In this document: in pieces, positions 41,352 through 50,379 of the stretch | Layout of the letters: each line of letters begins with the position of its first letter | How positions within the stretch are numbered: the first letter of the stretch is position 1 | DNA from: Stutzerimonas stutzeri | Lineage (GTDB): Bacteria > Pseudomonadota > Gammaproteobacteria > Pseudomonadales > Pseudomonadaceae | DNA length: 64,000 nt | Direction: 5' to 3' | Assembly (NCBI RefSeq): GCF_024448955.1 | Contig: NZ_JAMOIH010000002.1 | Span: forward strand, 272,776 to 336,775 | Translations under genes and position numbers: made by a program | The notes under the pieces: generated by a model | Told to the model about the DNA's origin: nothing | Seen by the model: the letters and a program-made list of their open reading frames with translations, nothing else | Database searches by the model: none

Positions 41352-42067
41352 TCGCGGTGCAATGGCAGGCGGCCTGGGAGGCGGTGATTCACCATCCGCT
41401 ATTCGGCGTGGCGATTACCCTGGCGGCTTTCCAGTTGGCGTTCGCCGCCTACGAAAAGACCCGCTGGGTGTTTTTGCAGCCGGTGCTGGTGTCGATGGTG
41501 GTGGTCGTCAGCATACTGCTGGCCTGTGGCCTCAGCTATGACGAATACCGTGACAGTGCACAGATGCTCACCGTGCTGCTCGGCCCCGCGACGGTGGCGC
41601 TGGCCGTGCCGCTGTATCTCAATCTGCGGCGGATTCGCGAGCTGTTCGGGCCGATCATGCTTACCCTGCTACTGGCCGGCACTGGCGCTACGGCGCTGGG
41701 TATGACGCTGGCCTGGGCCTTTGGCGCCGATCAGATGATCCTGATGACGCTGGCACCCAAGTCCGTGACCTCGCCCATCGCCATGCTGGTGGCCGAGCAG
41801 ATCGGCGGCGTGGTGGCGCTGGCGGCGGTGTTCGTGATGATCACCGGCATCATCGGCGCGATCATTGGTCCGGAACTGTTGCGCCGATTCGGCGTTCAGC
41901 ATCCAGCAGCCCGAGGCATGGCACTGGGCCTGACCGCCCACGCGGTAGGTACCGCGCAGGCGCTGCAGGAAGGCGACGAGTGCGGTGCTTTCGCGGCGCT
42001 GGCCATGAGTCTGATGGGTGTCATGACGGCGGTGCTGCTGCCACTGGCCGTGTTGCTGTTGTCATAG
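41348..42067 (+). CDS. LrgB/CidB family membrane protein
   Basis: A 239-residue integral membrane protein with about seven hydrophobic segments. LAPKSVTSPIAMLVAEQIGG and GLTAHAVGTAQALQEG are the LrgB-family signatures. It is translationally coupled to the CidA/LrgA gene and forms the second half of that two-gene system. Immediately after the stop codon begins a 291-bp element with terminal inverted repeats. Confidence 0.92.
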   Translation: MIAVQWQAAWEAVIHHPLFGVAITLAAFQLAFAAYEKTRWVFLQPVLVSMVVVVSILLACGLSYDEYRDSAQMLTVLLGPATVALAVPLYLNLRRIRELFGPIMLTLLLAGTGATALGMTLAWAFGADQMILMTLAPKSVTSPIAMLVAEQIGGVVALAAVFVMITGIIGAIIGPELLRRFGVQHPAARGMALGLTAHAVGTAQALQEGDECGAFAALAMSLMGVMTAVLLPLAVLLLS

Positions 42068-42358
42068 GGTCTGTTGACGTTTCTTCGCGAGCCGCGTTGC
42101 TGTGACAAATGTCGCCAGGCCGGGCGGCGTTCCGCAAGGCGCGGGACGCAGGTAATGGCCTGGCCGGCCGCGTCGTTCCCTTGCCAAGTCCCGCAACGCC
42201 GCCTGGCGTCATTTGCCGCGCAACCCGAAGGGGCGGGCCGGTTTTAGCGCGATACTGCGTTTCTCGTCGCTTATTTGGAGCGACCAAACTGCGCGACTCG
42301 CGCCTTGTCTCGCGCTAAAACCGGTTCCGCCGCGGCCGTGACGAAACGCCAACTGACC
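42068..42358. repeat. 291-bp element with terminal and internal inverted repeats
   Basis: The left end GGTCTGTTGACGTTTC (42068-42083) and the right end GAAACGCCAACTGACC (42343-42358), whose complement is GGTCAGTTGGCGTTTC, match at 14 of 16 positions. Inside is a perfect 15-bp inverted repeat, CCGGTTTTAGCGCGA (42238-42252) and TCGCGCTAAAACCGG (42310-42324). No open frame is supported. It begins at the base after the lrgB stop and ends just before the ribosome site of the LON-domain gene. Confidence 0.7.
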
Positions 42359-42371
42359 CTAAGGAGTCCGA

Positions 42372-42962
42372 ATGAAGCTGCCGTTGTTTCCGCTCGATAC
42401 CGTGTTGTTCCCCGGTTGCACCCTGGATTTGCAGATATTCGAGGCGCGCTATCTGGACATGGTCAGCAGTTGCCTGAAAGCGGGGCACGGCTTTGGTGTG
42501 GTACGCATCATCGAGGGCAGCGAGGTGGGCCTGGCGGCGAGCGAATACGCGCTGACCGGTTGTGAGGCGCTGATCCGCGACTGGCAGCAGCGACCCAATG
42601 GCTTGCTCGGCATCCGCGTCGAGGGTGGTCGTCGTTTCGATGTGCATTCGGCCGAGGTGCAGCGCGACCAGCTGACGGTCGCCGACATCAGCTGGCGTGA
42701 CGAAATCGATGAGCGCCCTTTGGGCGCCGAGCATGCCGATCTGGTGACGTTGCTCGAAGCCCTGGGTCAGCATCCCGTGGTCGAGACGCTGGGCATGGGC
42801 GGAGCGGTGCAGGGGCAGTGTTCGCTGGCGCATCAACTTGCCTATCTGCTGCCTTTTCAGCCGGAGCAGAAAATCGAACTGCTGCAGCTGGACGATCCTC
42901 GGTTGCAGCTACAGCACATTCAACGCTGGCTCGAACAATTGCAGGGTGATGCCGGCGAATAA
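42372..42962 (+). CDS. LON N-terminal-domain protein
   Basis: A 196-residue protein made of the Lon-protease substrate-binding (PUA-like) domain alone, without ATPase or protease parts: LPLFPLDTVLFPGCTLDLQIFEARYLDMV at the start, and WRDEIDERPLGAEHADL in the middle. The ribosome site TAAGGAG lies at 42360. Stand-alone LON-domain proteins of this size are common in pseudomonads, of unknown role. Convergent with the DedA-PAP2 gene, a 7-bp hairpin spans both stop codons. Confidence 0.88.
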   Translation: MKLPLFPLDTVLFPGCTLDLQIFEARYLDMVSSCLKAGHGFGVVRIIEGSEVGLAASEYALTGCEALIRDWQQRPNGLLGIRVEGGRRFDVHSAEVQRDQLTVADISWRDEIDERPLGAEHADLVTLLEALGQHPVVETLGMGGAVQGQCSLAHQLAYLLPFQPEQKIELLQLDDPRLQLQHIQRWLEQLQGDAGE

Positions 42963-42977
42963 CGACGGTGCGTTATT
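42958..42977. terminator. Symmetric hairpin spanning two convergent stop codons
   Basis: AATAACG (42958-42964) and CGTTATT (42971-42977) form a perfect 7-bp stem with a six-base loop. The arms contain the TAA of the LON-domain gene and the TAA of the DedA-PAP2 gene on the other strand. There is no T-run, so it is a weak candidate for a bidirectional terminator. Confidence 0.35.
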
Positions 42978-44292
42978 GATAGCGATACAGCAGCATGGCG
43001 CCTGGCAGTGCCCAGATGGTAAATGCGCCGATCAGTCCTAGGGTCGCCGGCAGAATCAGCCACCAGACTTTGGGTGCGAGCGCCGCCATGGGCGTACGCC
43101 ATTGCACGATGGCCAGGCTCGCCGCGCAGAAGGCTGAGGCGAGTAGGGCGCCGGCGATCACATCGGTAGGCCAGTGCACGCCCAGGTAAACCCGTGACAG
43201 CGCGATGGCGGTTGCCGGCAGTCCGCCCAGCAGGACCCAGGCAAGACGCAGGCGCGGCGGCTGTCCGCGCCCGGCGAGTACTCCAAGGGTAAGGAAGAAC
43301 GCGAACGCCGCCGAGCTGTGGCCGCTGGGAAAGCTGTAAGTGCTCAGGGGCTCGACCAGAATGTCCGGTCGGATCCGCCCGAACGTCGCCTTCAGCGCGC
43401 CGTTCGCCAGCGCGGTGCCCAGCAGCGTAAGAATGGCGAAAACTGCCGCGCGAGTCTGTCTAAGGGCGAGCAGCAGCACGCTCAACAGCACGGCCGCCCA
43501 CAATTGTGTGTGGTAATCACCAGCACGGGTTACCACCACCATGAAACGGTCGAATATCGGGCTGCGCTCACCCTGCACGACCGCCATCAGACCCTCGTCG
43601 AACTCGACCAGGTAAGGCCAGCCGATGAACAGGCCGGTCAGAATGGCGGTGCTCAGGGCGGCAGCCAGCGGCGTGACCCAGCGCACCTGATGCAGGCTGC
43701 AATGCACCACCCCGCCGATGAGCAGGAGCAGCGCGCCAATGACGATCCCTGCCTCGCCCCAGAAACCATCCGGTAGTGGCAATCGTACGGCGGCGCCGGC
43801 CGTCCAGCCTGGCAGCAGATAGGCCATCGACCAGCCTGCCGCGGCGAACAGGCTGACCAGCAGAAAACGCCCGAACGGCATGTCCAGCATGCCAGCGGTA
43901 AGCGGCAACATGGGCCGCAGGGGGCCGATGAAACGCCCTACGAGAAGGCTGGCAATGCCGTAACGGCCAAAATACAGCTCGGCTCGGGTAAGCCATTCAG
44001 GATGGTTGCGCAGGCCGCGCATGCTGCGGATGTTCTGGTGATAGCGGCGTCCCAGCCCGTAGGACAGCAGATCGCCCAGCAGGCCGCCGGCGTAGCCCAG
44101 TAGCAATGTCTCGCCGAGACTCAGAACGCCACTGCCGGCGAGCACCGCGATGGCGAATACCAGCACGGTGCCGGGCATCAGCAGGCCGACCACGGCCAGA
44201 CATTCCAGGCAGGCCACCAGAAACAGACTCAGCCCCAGCCATTGCGGATGTTCGGAAAGCCAGCTGGTGAGCGCGGTGAGCCATTCGGGCAT
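42973..44292 (-). CDS. DedA-PAP2 fusion membrane protein
   Basis: A 439-residue membrane protein joining two families. Residues 1-200 are a DedA domain with E30, GLLGDLLSYGLGR and GRFIGPLRP (119-127), a family now linked to undecaprenyl-phosphate flipping. Residues 225-439 are a PAP2 phosphatase with all three motifs: KATFGRIRP (K301-P309), PSGH (322-325) and SRVYLGVHWPTD (S366-D377). The ATG at 44292 follows AAGGA; a longer frame runs antisense through proA and is discarded. A plausible job is dephosphorylation and return of C55 carrier lipid. Fusions of this kind are known in pseudomonads, but the substrate is inferred. Confidence 0.9.
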   Translation of the reverse strand: MPEWLTALTSWLSEHPQWLGLSLFLVACLECLAVVGLLMPGTVLVFAIAVLAGSGVLSLGETLLLGYAGGLLGDLLSYGLGRRYHQNIRSMRGLRNHPEWLTRAELYFGRYGIASLLVGRFIGPLRPMLPLTAGMLDMPFGRFLLVSLFAAAGWSMAYLLPGWTAGAAVRLPLPDGFWGEAGIVIGALLLLIGGVVHCSLHQVRWVTPLAAALSTAILTGLFIGWPYLVEFDEGLMAVVQGERSPIFDRFMVVVTRAGDYHTQLWAAVLLSVLLLALRQTRAAVFAILTLLGTALANGALKATFGRIRPDILVEPLSTYSFPSGHSSAAFAFFLTLGVLAGRGQPPRLRLAWVLLGGLPATAIALSRVYLGVHWPTDVIAGALLASAFCAASLAIVQWRTPMAALAPKVWWLILPATLGLIGAFTIWALPGAMLLYRYQ

Positions 44293-44486
44293 CGAAGGTT
44301 TTCCTTTTCGTCGAGACGGTTTCGACCCGGCCGTGGGTGTTCCGGTTTCAATGCGTTGCATGATAACGCCGGAGGCGTGAGTGCTCGGTTCCGGCCAGCG
44401 ACGGCTTGATCTCGGGGCTGCTGGCCAATGAGCGGTGGTGGATTGTGCAAGCACTGATGCGCTTGCCTGCCATTCGCCCGGCGCCG

Positions 44487-44516
44487 CTGTGCGTGGGGCG
44501 CGTGGGTGGCTATAAT
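44487..44516 (+). promoter_or_regulatory. Candidate promoter for proA and the downstream cluster
   Basis: A perfect -10 box TATAAT lies at 44511-44516, 35 bases before the proA ATG. A poor -35, CTGTGC, lies 18 bases upstream. It is the best-looking -10 in this region and stands just outside the gene cluster. Confidence 0.45.
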
Positions 44517-44550
44517 CAGCCGCTTTCCCTCCAGTCAGGCCAGCCAGACC

Positions 44551-45816
44551 ATGACCGAGTCCGTAATCGACTACATGACCCGCCTCGGTCGCGCCGCGCG
44601 CGAGGCGTCGCGTGTGCTCGCCCGTGCCACTACCGCACAGAAGAATCGCGCACTGCATGCCGCCGCCGCTGCGCTCGACGCTGCACGCAGCGAGCTGGTC
44701 GAAGCCAATCAGCGCGACCTGGCGGCAGGGCGCGCCAATGGTCTGGACGAGGCGATGATCGATCGCCTGGCGCTGACCCCGGCGCGTATCGACGACATGA
44801 TCGAGGGCCTGCGCCAGGTCGCGACCCTGCCGGACCCCATCGGCGAAATTCGCGACATGCGTTACCTGCCGTCCGGCATTCAGGTCGGCAAGATGCGCGT
44901 GCCGCTCGGCGTGGTCGGCATCATCTACGAATCGCGGCCGAACGTGACCATCGACGCCGCCAGCCTCTGCTTGAAATCCGGTAACGCCACCATCCTGCGT
45001 GGCGGCTCGGAGGCGATCCATTCGAATCAGGCGATTGCTCGCTGCATCCAGCTGGGTCTGGCCGAAGCCGAATTGCCGGCCGCTGCGGTGCAGGTCGTTG
45101 AAACCACCGATCGTGCCGCTGTCGGTGCGCTGATCACCATGCCGGAATTTGTTGATGTGATCGTTCCGCGTGGCGGCAAGGGCCTGATCGAACGCATCAG
45201 TCGCGACGCCAAGGTCCCGGTGATCAAGCATCTGGACGGCATCTGCCATGTGTTCATCGACCAGGCCGCCGATGTCGACAAGGCCATTCGCGTCGCCGAC
45301 AACGCCAAAACCCAGCGCTACGCACCCTGCAACACCATGGAAACGTTGCTGGTGCACGTTGCTATGGCCGGCCGCGTGCTGCCGCCGTTGGCCGCTATCT
45401 ACCGCGACAAGGGCGTCGAATTGCGCGGTTGCCCGCGTACCTGCGAACTGCTCGGTGGTGATGTGCTGGCCGCGAGTGAGGAAGATTGGTCCACCGAATA
45501 CAACGCGCCGATCCTTTCGATCCGGCTGGTCGATTCCCTGAGTGAGGCCATCGAACACATCAACCGTTACGGCTCGCAGCATACCGATGCGATCGTCACG
45601 GAAAATTTCACCGATGCCCGCCGTTTCATCACCGAAGTCGACTCGGCGTCAGTGATGGTCAACGCCTCCACGCGTTTCGCGGACGGCTTCGAATACGGCC
45701 TGGGTGCAGAAATCGGCATTTCTACCGATAAGCTGCACGCACGCGGACCGGTTGGTCTGGAAGGTCTGACCAGCGAGAAGTATGTGGTCTTCGGCGACGG
45801 CCACGTGCGTACTTGA
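44551..45816 (+). CDS. proA: ProA, gamma-glutamyl phosphate reductase
   Basis: Second enzyme of proline synthesis, an NADPH-dependent aldehyde dehydrogenase-fold enzyme of 421 residues. The catalytic cysteine lies in [13 protein letters not shown] near residue 260. Other family marks are [19 protein letters not shown] and [21 protein letters not shown]. The ATG at 44551 fits the family start. Its stop shares a base with nadD (TGATG at 45814-45818). proB is elsewhere. It leads the cluster that runs to lipB, the usual order in P. aeruginosa. Confidence 0.97.
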   Translation: MTESVIDYMTRLGRAAREASRVLARATTAQKNRALHAAAAALDAARSELVEANQRDLAAGRANGLDEAMIDRLALTPARIDDMIEGLRQVATLPDPIGEIRDMRYLPSGIQVGKMRVPLGVVGIIYESRPNVTIDAASLCLKSGNATILRGGSEAIHSNQAIARCIQLGLAEAELPAAAVQVVETTDRAAVGALITMPEFVDVIVPRGGKGLIERISRDAKVPVIKHLDGICHVFIDQAADVDKAIRVADNAKTQRYAPCNTMETLLVHVAMAGRVLPPLAAIYRDKGVELRGCPRTCELLGGDVLAASEEDWSTEYNAPILSIRLVDSLSEAIEHINRYGSQHTDAIVTENFTDARRFITEVDSASVMVNASTRFADGFEYGLGAEIGISTDKLHARGPVGLEGLTSEKYVVFGDGHVRT

Positions 45817-46475
45817 TGAGCATTGCCCGCACGCCACGGCGCATCGGTGTTCTCGGTGGCACCTTCGACCCGGTGCACATCGGGCACTTGCGCGGGGCTG
45901 TGGAAGTGGCCGAAACGCTCGGGCTCGACGAGGTGCGCCTGGTTCCGAATTTCCGCCCGCCGCACCGTGAAGCGCCGAACAGCTCCGCGCAGGACCGTCT
46001 GGCCATGGTCCGGCTGGCGGCGCGGGAATTGCCGCTGCTCACTGTCGACTCGCGCGAGCTGGAACGCGACAAGCCGTCGTACACGCTCGACACGCTGGAG
46101 TCGCTGCGTGAGGAGCTTGAGGCTGACGATCAGCTCTTCCTCATCATGGGTTGGGACGCGTTCTGCGGCTTGCCCAGCTGGCATCGCTGGGATGAGCTGC
46201 TCGATCACTGCCACATCCTTGTCATGCAACGGCCGGATGCCGACAGCGAAGCCCCCGAAGCCCTGCGTGATCTGCTGGCGGCACGCAATGTAAACGATCC
46301 GCTGGCACTGGCCGGTAGCAGCGGGCAAATCGCCTTCGTCTGGCAGGCACCTCTCGGGGTTTCTGCGACGCGAATTCGTCAATTTCTGGCCAGTGGTCGA
46401 TCGGTCCGTTTTCTGGTTCCCGACGCCGTACTGGCCTATATCAACGCGCACGGACTCTACCGGGCGTCGAACTGA
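45816..46475 (+). CDS. nadD: NadD, nicotinate-nucleotide adenylyltransferase
   Basis: Makes deamido-NAD from nicotinate mononucleotide and ATP. The 219-residue product has the nucleotidyltransferase motif [14 protein letters not shown] (HIGH) and the second ATP motif SATRIRQF near the C-terminus. The ATG at 45816 is coupled to the proA stop. rsfS begins 14 bases after its stop. Confidence 0.96.
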   Translation: MSIARTPRRIGVLGGTFDPVHIGHLRGAVEVAETLGLDEVRLVPNFRPPHREAPNSSAQDRLAMVRLAARELPLLTVDSRELERDKPSYTLDTLESLREELEADDQLFLIMGWDAFCGLPSWHRWDELLDHCHILVMQRPDADSEAPEALRDLLAARNVNDPLALAGSSGQIAFVWQAPLGVSATRIRQFLASGRSVRFLVPDAVLAYINAHGLYRASN

Positions 46476-46489
46476 GGTTGTTTCAAGTT

Positions 46490-46849
46490 ATGCAAAATGA
46501 TTCTTTGGTCCAGCTGGTCGTGAGCGCCCTGGAAGATCTGAAAGGCGCCGACATCACTACCATCGATGTCCGCGGCAAGACCAGTGTCACCGACTTCATG
46601 GTGATTGCCAGCGGTACCTCCAGCCGCCACGTGAAGTCGATGGCCGATAACGTGCTCGAAAAGGTCAAGGAGCAGGGGGTGCGCCCGCTGGGCAGTGAAG
46701 GCCTGGACGGCGGTGAGTGGGCGCTGCTCGACCTGGGCGATGTCGTCGTTCATGTCATGCAGGTACCGACTCGTCAGTTCTATGACCTTGAACGCCTCTG
46801 GCAGGGCGCCGAACAGAGCCGCGCCCAGCATGCGGGTGAGCAGGAATAA
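46490..46849 (+). CDS. rsfS: RsfS, ribosomal silencing factor
   Basis: A 119-residue protein that binds ribosomal protein uL14 and blocks subunit joining during starvation. Family marks: [37 protein letters not shown] and [14 protein letters not shown]. The ATG at 46490 is chosen; a TTG four codons earlier is possible. It is followed by rlmH after nine bases, an order conserved across most bacteria. Confidence 0.95.
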   Translation: MQNDSLVQLVVSALEDLKGADITTIDVRGKTSVTDFMVIASGTSSRHVKSMADNVLEKVKEQGVRPLGSEGLDGGEWALLDLGDVVVHVMQVPTRQFYDLERLWQGAEQSRAQHAGEQE

Positions 46850-46858
46850 GGTAGATCC

Positions 46859-47326
46859 GTGCGAATCAAGCTGATCGCGGTAGGTTCGAAAATGCCGCGC
46901 TGGGTCGAGGATGGCTGGCATGAATACGCCAAGCGTCTGCCCTCGGAGCTGCCTCTGGAGCTGCATGAAATATCGCTCAACACACGCGGCAAGAATGCCG
47001 ACGTAGCGCGGTTGATTCGCCAGGAAGGCGAAGCCATGCTGGCGAAGGTGCAGCCCGGCGAGCGCATCGTCACCCTGGAAGTGACGGGCCGACCGTGGAG
47101 CACCGAGCAGCTGGCGGCCGAGTTGGAACGTTGGCGGCTCGATGCGCGCAACGTCAACCTGATGGTTGGCGGGCCGGAGGGCCTGGCCCCTGAGGTCTGC
47201 GCACGTAGCGAACAGCGCTGGTCGCTGTCGCCGCTGACATTGCCGCACCCGCTTGTACGCATTCTGATCGGCGAGCAGATCTATCGCGCCTGGACATTGC
47301 TGTCGGGCCACCCTTACCACAAGTAG
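46859..47326 (+). CDS. rlmH: RlmH, 23S rRNA pseudouridine-1915 N3-methyltransferase
   Basis: A 155-residue SPOUT-class enzyme. Its knot region reads [14 protein letters not shown] and the C-terminus [23 protein letters not shown], which are strongly conserved, ending in HPYHK. The GTG at 46859 follows AAGG and gives [13 protein letters not shown]. It sits between rsfS and mrdA. Confidence 0.96.
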   Translation: MRIKLIAVGSKMPRWVEDGWHEYAKRLPSELPLELHEISLNTRGKNADVARLIRQEGEAMLAKVQPGERIVTLEVTGRPWSTEQLAAELERWRLDARNVNLMVGGPEGLAPEVCARSEQRWSLSPLTLPHPLVRILIGEQIYRAWTLLSGHPYHK

Positions 47327-47342
47327 TACGGCCAAACCCAAG

Positions 47343-49232
47343 ATGTCCCAGCCGATACCCCTCAAGGACCACGAAAAGGACGCCCGTCTGGTGCGCCAGC
47401 GTGTGCTTGTGGGTGCGGCATTCGTGTTGCTGCTCACCGGCGTGCTGATCGCGCGTCTGTATTACCTGCAGGTCGTGCAGTATCAGCACCATTCCACGCT
47501 CTCGGAAAACAACCGCGTCCATGTCCAGCCCATTCCTCCGAACAGAGGGCTGATCTTCGATCGGACCGGCAAGATCATTGCCGACAACCGTCCGAGTTTC
47601 AGCCTGACAGTGACGCGCGAGCGCGCCGAGGATTGGCGCAAGACGCTGGATACCGTGGTCGAGGTGCTCGAGTTGTCGAGCGAGGAGCGCGAGCTGTTCG
47701 AGAAGCGCGTCCTGCAAGGACGTCGACCTTTCGAACCGGTGCCGATCATGTACGAACTGTCGGAGGAGCAGATCGCGCGCATCGCCGTCGACCAGTTCCG
47801 ACTGCCAGGCGTCGAAGTCGCGGCGCAACTGGTCCGGCATTACCCGCAGCGCGAGCACTTCGCGCATTCGGTCGGCTATGTCGGGCGCATCAACGAGGCG
47901 GAGCTCAAGCGGCTTGACCCGGTCAATTATGCGGGCACCCACCACATCGGCAAGACCGGTATCGAGCGGTTCTACGAAGACTCGCTGCATGGTCAGGTGG
48001 GCTACGAAGAGGTGGAAACCAATGCGCGCGGGCGCGTGCTGCGGGTGCTCAAACGCACCGATCCGATACCGGGCAAGGACATCACCCTGACCCTCGATCT
48101 GGATCTGCAAGAGGCAGCCGAGGCCGCGCTGGCGGGGCGCCGTGGAGCTGTGGTGGCATTGCAGCCGGCGACCGGTGAGGTGCTGGCGATGGTCAGTCAG
48201 CCGAGCTTCGATCCCAATCTGTTCGTTACCGGCATCAGCTTCAAGGCCTACGGCGAACTGCGCGATTCCATCGACCAGCCGCTGTTCAACCGCGTGTTGC
48301 GCGGCCTGTATCCTCCAGGGTCGACCATCAAGCCGATGATGGCGGTGGCTGGTCTTGATTCCGGCGTGGTAACCGAAAGCAGCAAGGTGTTCGATCCCGG
48401 TTTTTTCCAATTGCCGAACGTGAAGCACAAGTATCGCAACTGGAACCGGGGCGGCGATGGCTGGGTGGATCTGGAGACGGCGATTTATCGCTCCAACGAC
48501 ACCTACTTCTACGACATGGCCCACAAAATGGGCATCGATCGGATGCACGAATACATGACCCGCTTCGGCATCGGTCAGCGTGTGTCGCTGGATATGTTCG
48601 AGGAAACCGCAGGCCTGATGCCGTCCCGGGAATGGAAGCGGGCCCGTTACCGCCAGCCCTGGTATCCGGGCGAAACCGTCATTCTCGGCATCGGACAGGG
48701 CTATATGCAGACCACGCCATTGCAGTTGGCTCAGGCGACCTCCTTGATGGCCACTCACGGCAAGTGGATTCGGCCGCATCTGGCGAAAAGCATCGAGGGC
48801 GTGCTCCCGGTCGATCCGGAGCCGATGCCGGATATCGAGTTGCGTGACCCAGACTACTGGGATGCCGCCATCGACGGCATGGTGGCGGTTCTGCACGGCG
48901 CTCGCGGGACTGCGAAAAAGGTGGGCGATACGGCTAGCTATCGTATTGCCGGCAAGAGCGGTACCGCACAGGTTGTCGCCATCAAGCAAGGCGAGCGATA
49001 CGACAGCGAGAAGCTTGCCGAACGGCATCGTGACCATGCGCTATTCGTCGCGTTCGCGCCAGTGCACGACCCGCAGATTGCGGTGGCGGTGATGGTCGAG
49101 AACGGTGAGTCCGGCTCTGGCGTCGCCGCCCCGGTTGCCAAGCAGGTCATGGATGCCTGGTTGTTGAACGAGGCGGGCGAACTGAAAGCCGAGTATGCGC
49201 CGCCACTGACGGCCGAGGTGGAAGAACCATGA
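47343..49232 (+). CDS. mrdA: PBP2 (MrdA), peptidoglycan transpeptidase for elongation
   Basis: Class B penicillin-binding protein of the rod complex. The 629-residue product has an N-terminal membrane helix (about 22-40), a pedestal domain, and the transpeptidase motifs PGSTIKPM (S327, K330), SND (S384) and KSGTAQ (K538). Its last codon overlaps the rodA start (ATGA at 49229-49232), so the transpeptidase and its partner glycosyltransferase are made together. With mltB, rlpA and dacC downstream, this is the elongation and trimming cluster. Confidence 0.97.
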   Translation: MSQPIPLKDHEKDARLVRQRVLVGAAFVLLLTGVLIARLYYLQVVQYQHHSTLSENNRVHVQPIPPNRGLIFDRTGKIIADNRPSFSLTVTRERAEDWRKTLDTVVEVLELSSEERELFEKRVLQGRRPFEPVPIMYELSEEQIARIAVDQFRLPGVEVAAQLVRHYPQREHFAHSVGYVGRINEAELKRLDPVNYAGTHHIGKTGIERFYEDSLHGQVGYEEVETNARGRVLRVLKRTDPIPGKDITLTLDLDLQEAAEAALAGRRGAVVALQPATGEVLAMVSQPSFDPNLFVTGISFKAYGELRDSIDQPLFNRVLRGLYPPGSTIKPMMAVAGLDSGVVTESSKVFDPGFFQLPNVKHKYRNWNRGGDGWVDLETAIYRSNDTYFYDMAHKMGIDRMHEYMTRFGIGQRVSLDMFEETAGLMPSREWKRARYRQPWYPGETVILGIGQGYMQTTPLQLAQATSLMATHGKWIRPHLAKSIEGVLPVDPEPMPDIELRDPDYWDAAIDGMVAVLHGARGTAKKVGDTASYRIAGKSGTAQVVAIKQGERYDSEKLAERHRDHALFVAFAPVHDPQIAVAVMVENGESGSGVAAPVAKQVMDAWLLNEAGELKAEYAPPLTAEVEEP

Positions 49233-50374
49233 GCGGGACGTTCGATCGCACGCTGTCCACCACCGATGTAATGCGCCGCCGCGCGACCTTGTTGCAGCGC
49301 ATGCACATCGATGGCGTGCTGCTGTTGCTTCTGCTGTCACTCGCGGCGGGCAGTCTGTTCATTCTTTATTCGGCCGGCGGCAAGAACTGGGATCTGCTGA
49401 TCAAGCAGGCCTCCTCGTTCGGCATAGGCCTGACGGCCATGCTGGTCATCGCTCAGCTGGAACCGCGCTTCATGGCGCGCTGGGTGCCGCTCGGCTATCT
49501 CGGTGTCGTCGCGTTGCTCTTGGCGGTGGAGTTCGTGGGCTATACGGCAATGGGCGCGACCCGCTGGATCAACATTCCTGGCGTGATTCGCTTTCAGCCA
49601 TCGGAGTTCATGAAAATCATCATGCCGATGACCATTGCCTGGTACCTGTCCACCCGCGCGCTGCCGCCCGGTATCAAGCACACCGTCATCACTCTGTGCA
49701 TGATCCTGGTGCCCTTCGTGCTGATTCTCAAACAGCCGGACCTGGGCACCTCGCTGCTGGTGCTGGTTTCCGGTGCCTTCGTGCTGTTCATCGCCGGGCT
49801 GCGCTGGCGCTGGGTCCTGGGCGCGATTGCGGCGCTCGTGCCCATCGCTGTCGGCATGTGGTATTTCGTCCTGCACAACTACCAGAAGCAGCGCGTGCAT
49901 ACCTTCCTCGACCCGGAAAGCGATCCGCTGGGGACCGGCTGGAACATCATCCAGTCGAAGGCGGCGATCGGCTCGGGCGGGGTATTTGGCAAAGGCTGGC
50001 TGCTCGGTACCCAGTCGCACCTGGATTTTTTGCCCGAAAGCCATACGGACTTTATCATTGCGGTCCTGGCCGAGGAGTTCGGCCTGGTTGGCGTCTGTCT
50101 ACTGCTGCTGCTGTATCTTCTGCTGATTGCGCGGGGGTTGGTCATCACGGTTCAGGCGCAGACGTTGTTTGGCAAGTTGCTTGCCGGCGCGCTGACGATG
50201 ACGTTCTTCGTATACGTCTTCATCAATATCGGGATGGTCAGCGGATTGCTGCCGGTCGTAGGGGTGCCGTTGCCCTTTATCAGTTTTGGTGGCACTTCAT
50301 TGGTGACCCTGCTATCAGGGTTCGGGGTTTTGATGTCGATCCACACCCATCGCAAGTGGATCGCGCAGGTTTGA
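49229..50374 (+). CDS. rodA: RodA, SEDS peptidoglycan glycosyltransferase
   Basis: A 381-residue SEDS protein with about ten membrane segments, which polymerises glycan strands with PBP2. The conserved MGATRWINIPGVIRFQPSE, the extracellular loop GTGWNIIQSKAAIGSGG, and LPESHTDFIIAVLAEEFG are all present. The last contains the aspartate known to be essential in SEDS enzymes. Coupled to mrdA by ATGA; mltB starts six bases after its stop. Confidence 0.97.
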   Translation: MSGTFDRTLSTTDVMRRRATLLQRMHIDGVLLLLLLSLAAGSLFILYSAGGKNWDLLIKQASSFGIGLTAMLVIAQLEPRFMARWVPLGYLGVVALLLAVEFVGYTAMGATRWINIPGVIRFQPSEFMKIIMPMTIAWYLSTRALPPGIKHTVITLCMILVPFVLILKQPDLGTSLLVLVSGAFVLFIAGLRWRWVLGAIAALVPIAVGMWYFVLHNYQKQRVHTFLDPESDPLGTGWNIIQSKAAIGSGGVFGKGWLLGTQSHLDFLPESHTDFIIAVLAEEFGLVGVCLLLLLYLLLIARGLVITVQAQTLFGKLLAGALTMTFFVYVFINIGMVSGLLPVVGVPLPFISFGGTSLVTLLSGFGVLMSIHTHRKWIAQV

Positions 50375-50379
50375 TTAGA

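Noticed and set aside
44293..45582. A 430-codon N-terminal extension of the DedA-PAP2 frame
   Set aside because: It runs antisense through proA; the DedA domain begins normally at 44292 with a ribosome site.
47154..49037. A 627-codon minus-strand open frame
   Set aside because: Antisense to mrdA and rlmH, both secure genes with catalytic motifs.
49696..50379. Long N-terminal extension of the mltB frame
   Set aside because: It overlaps rodA in another frame; the signal peptide of MltB begins near 50380.
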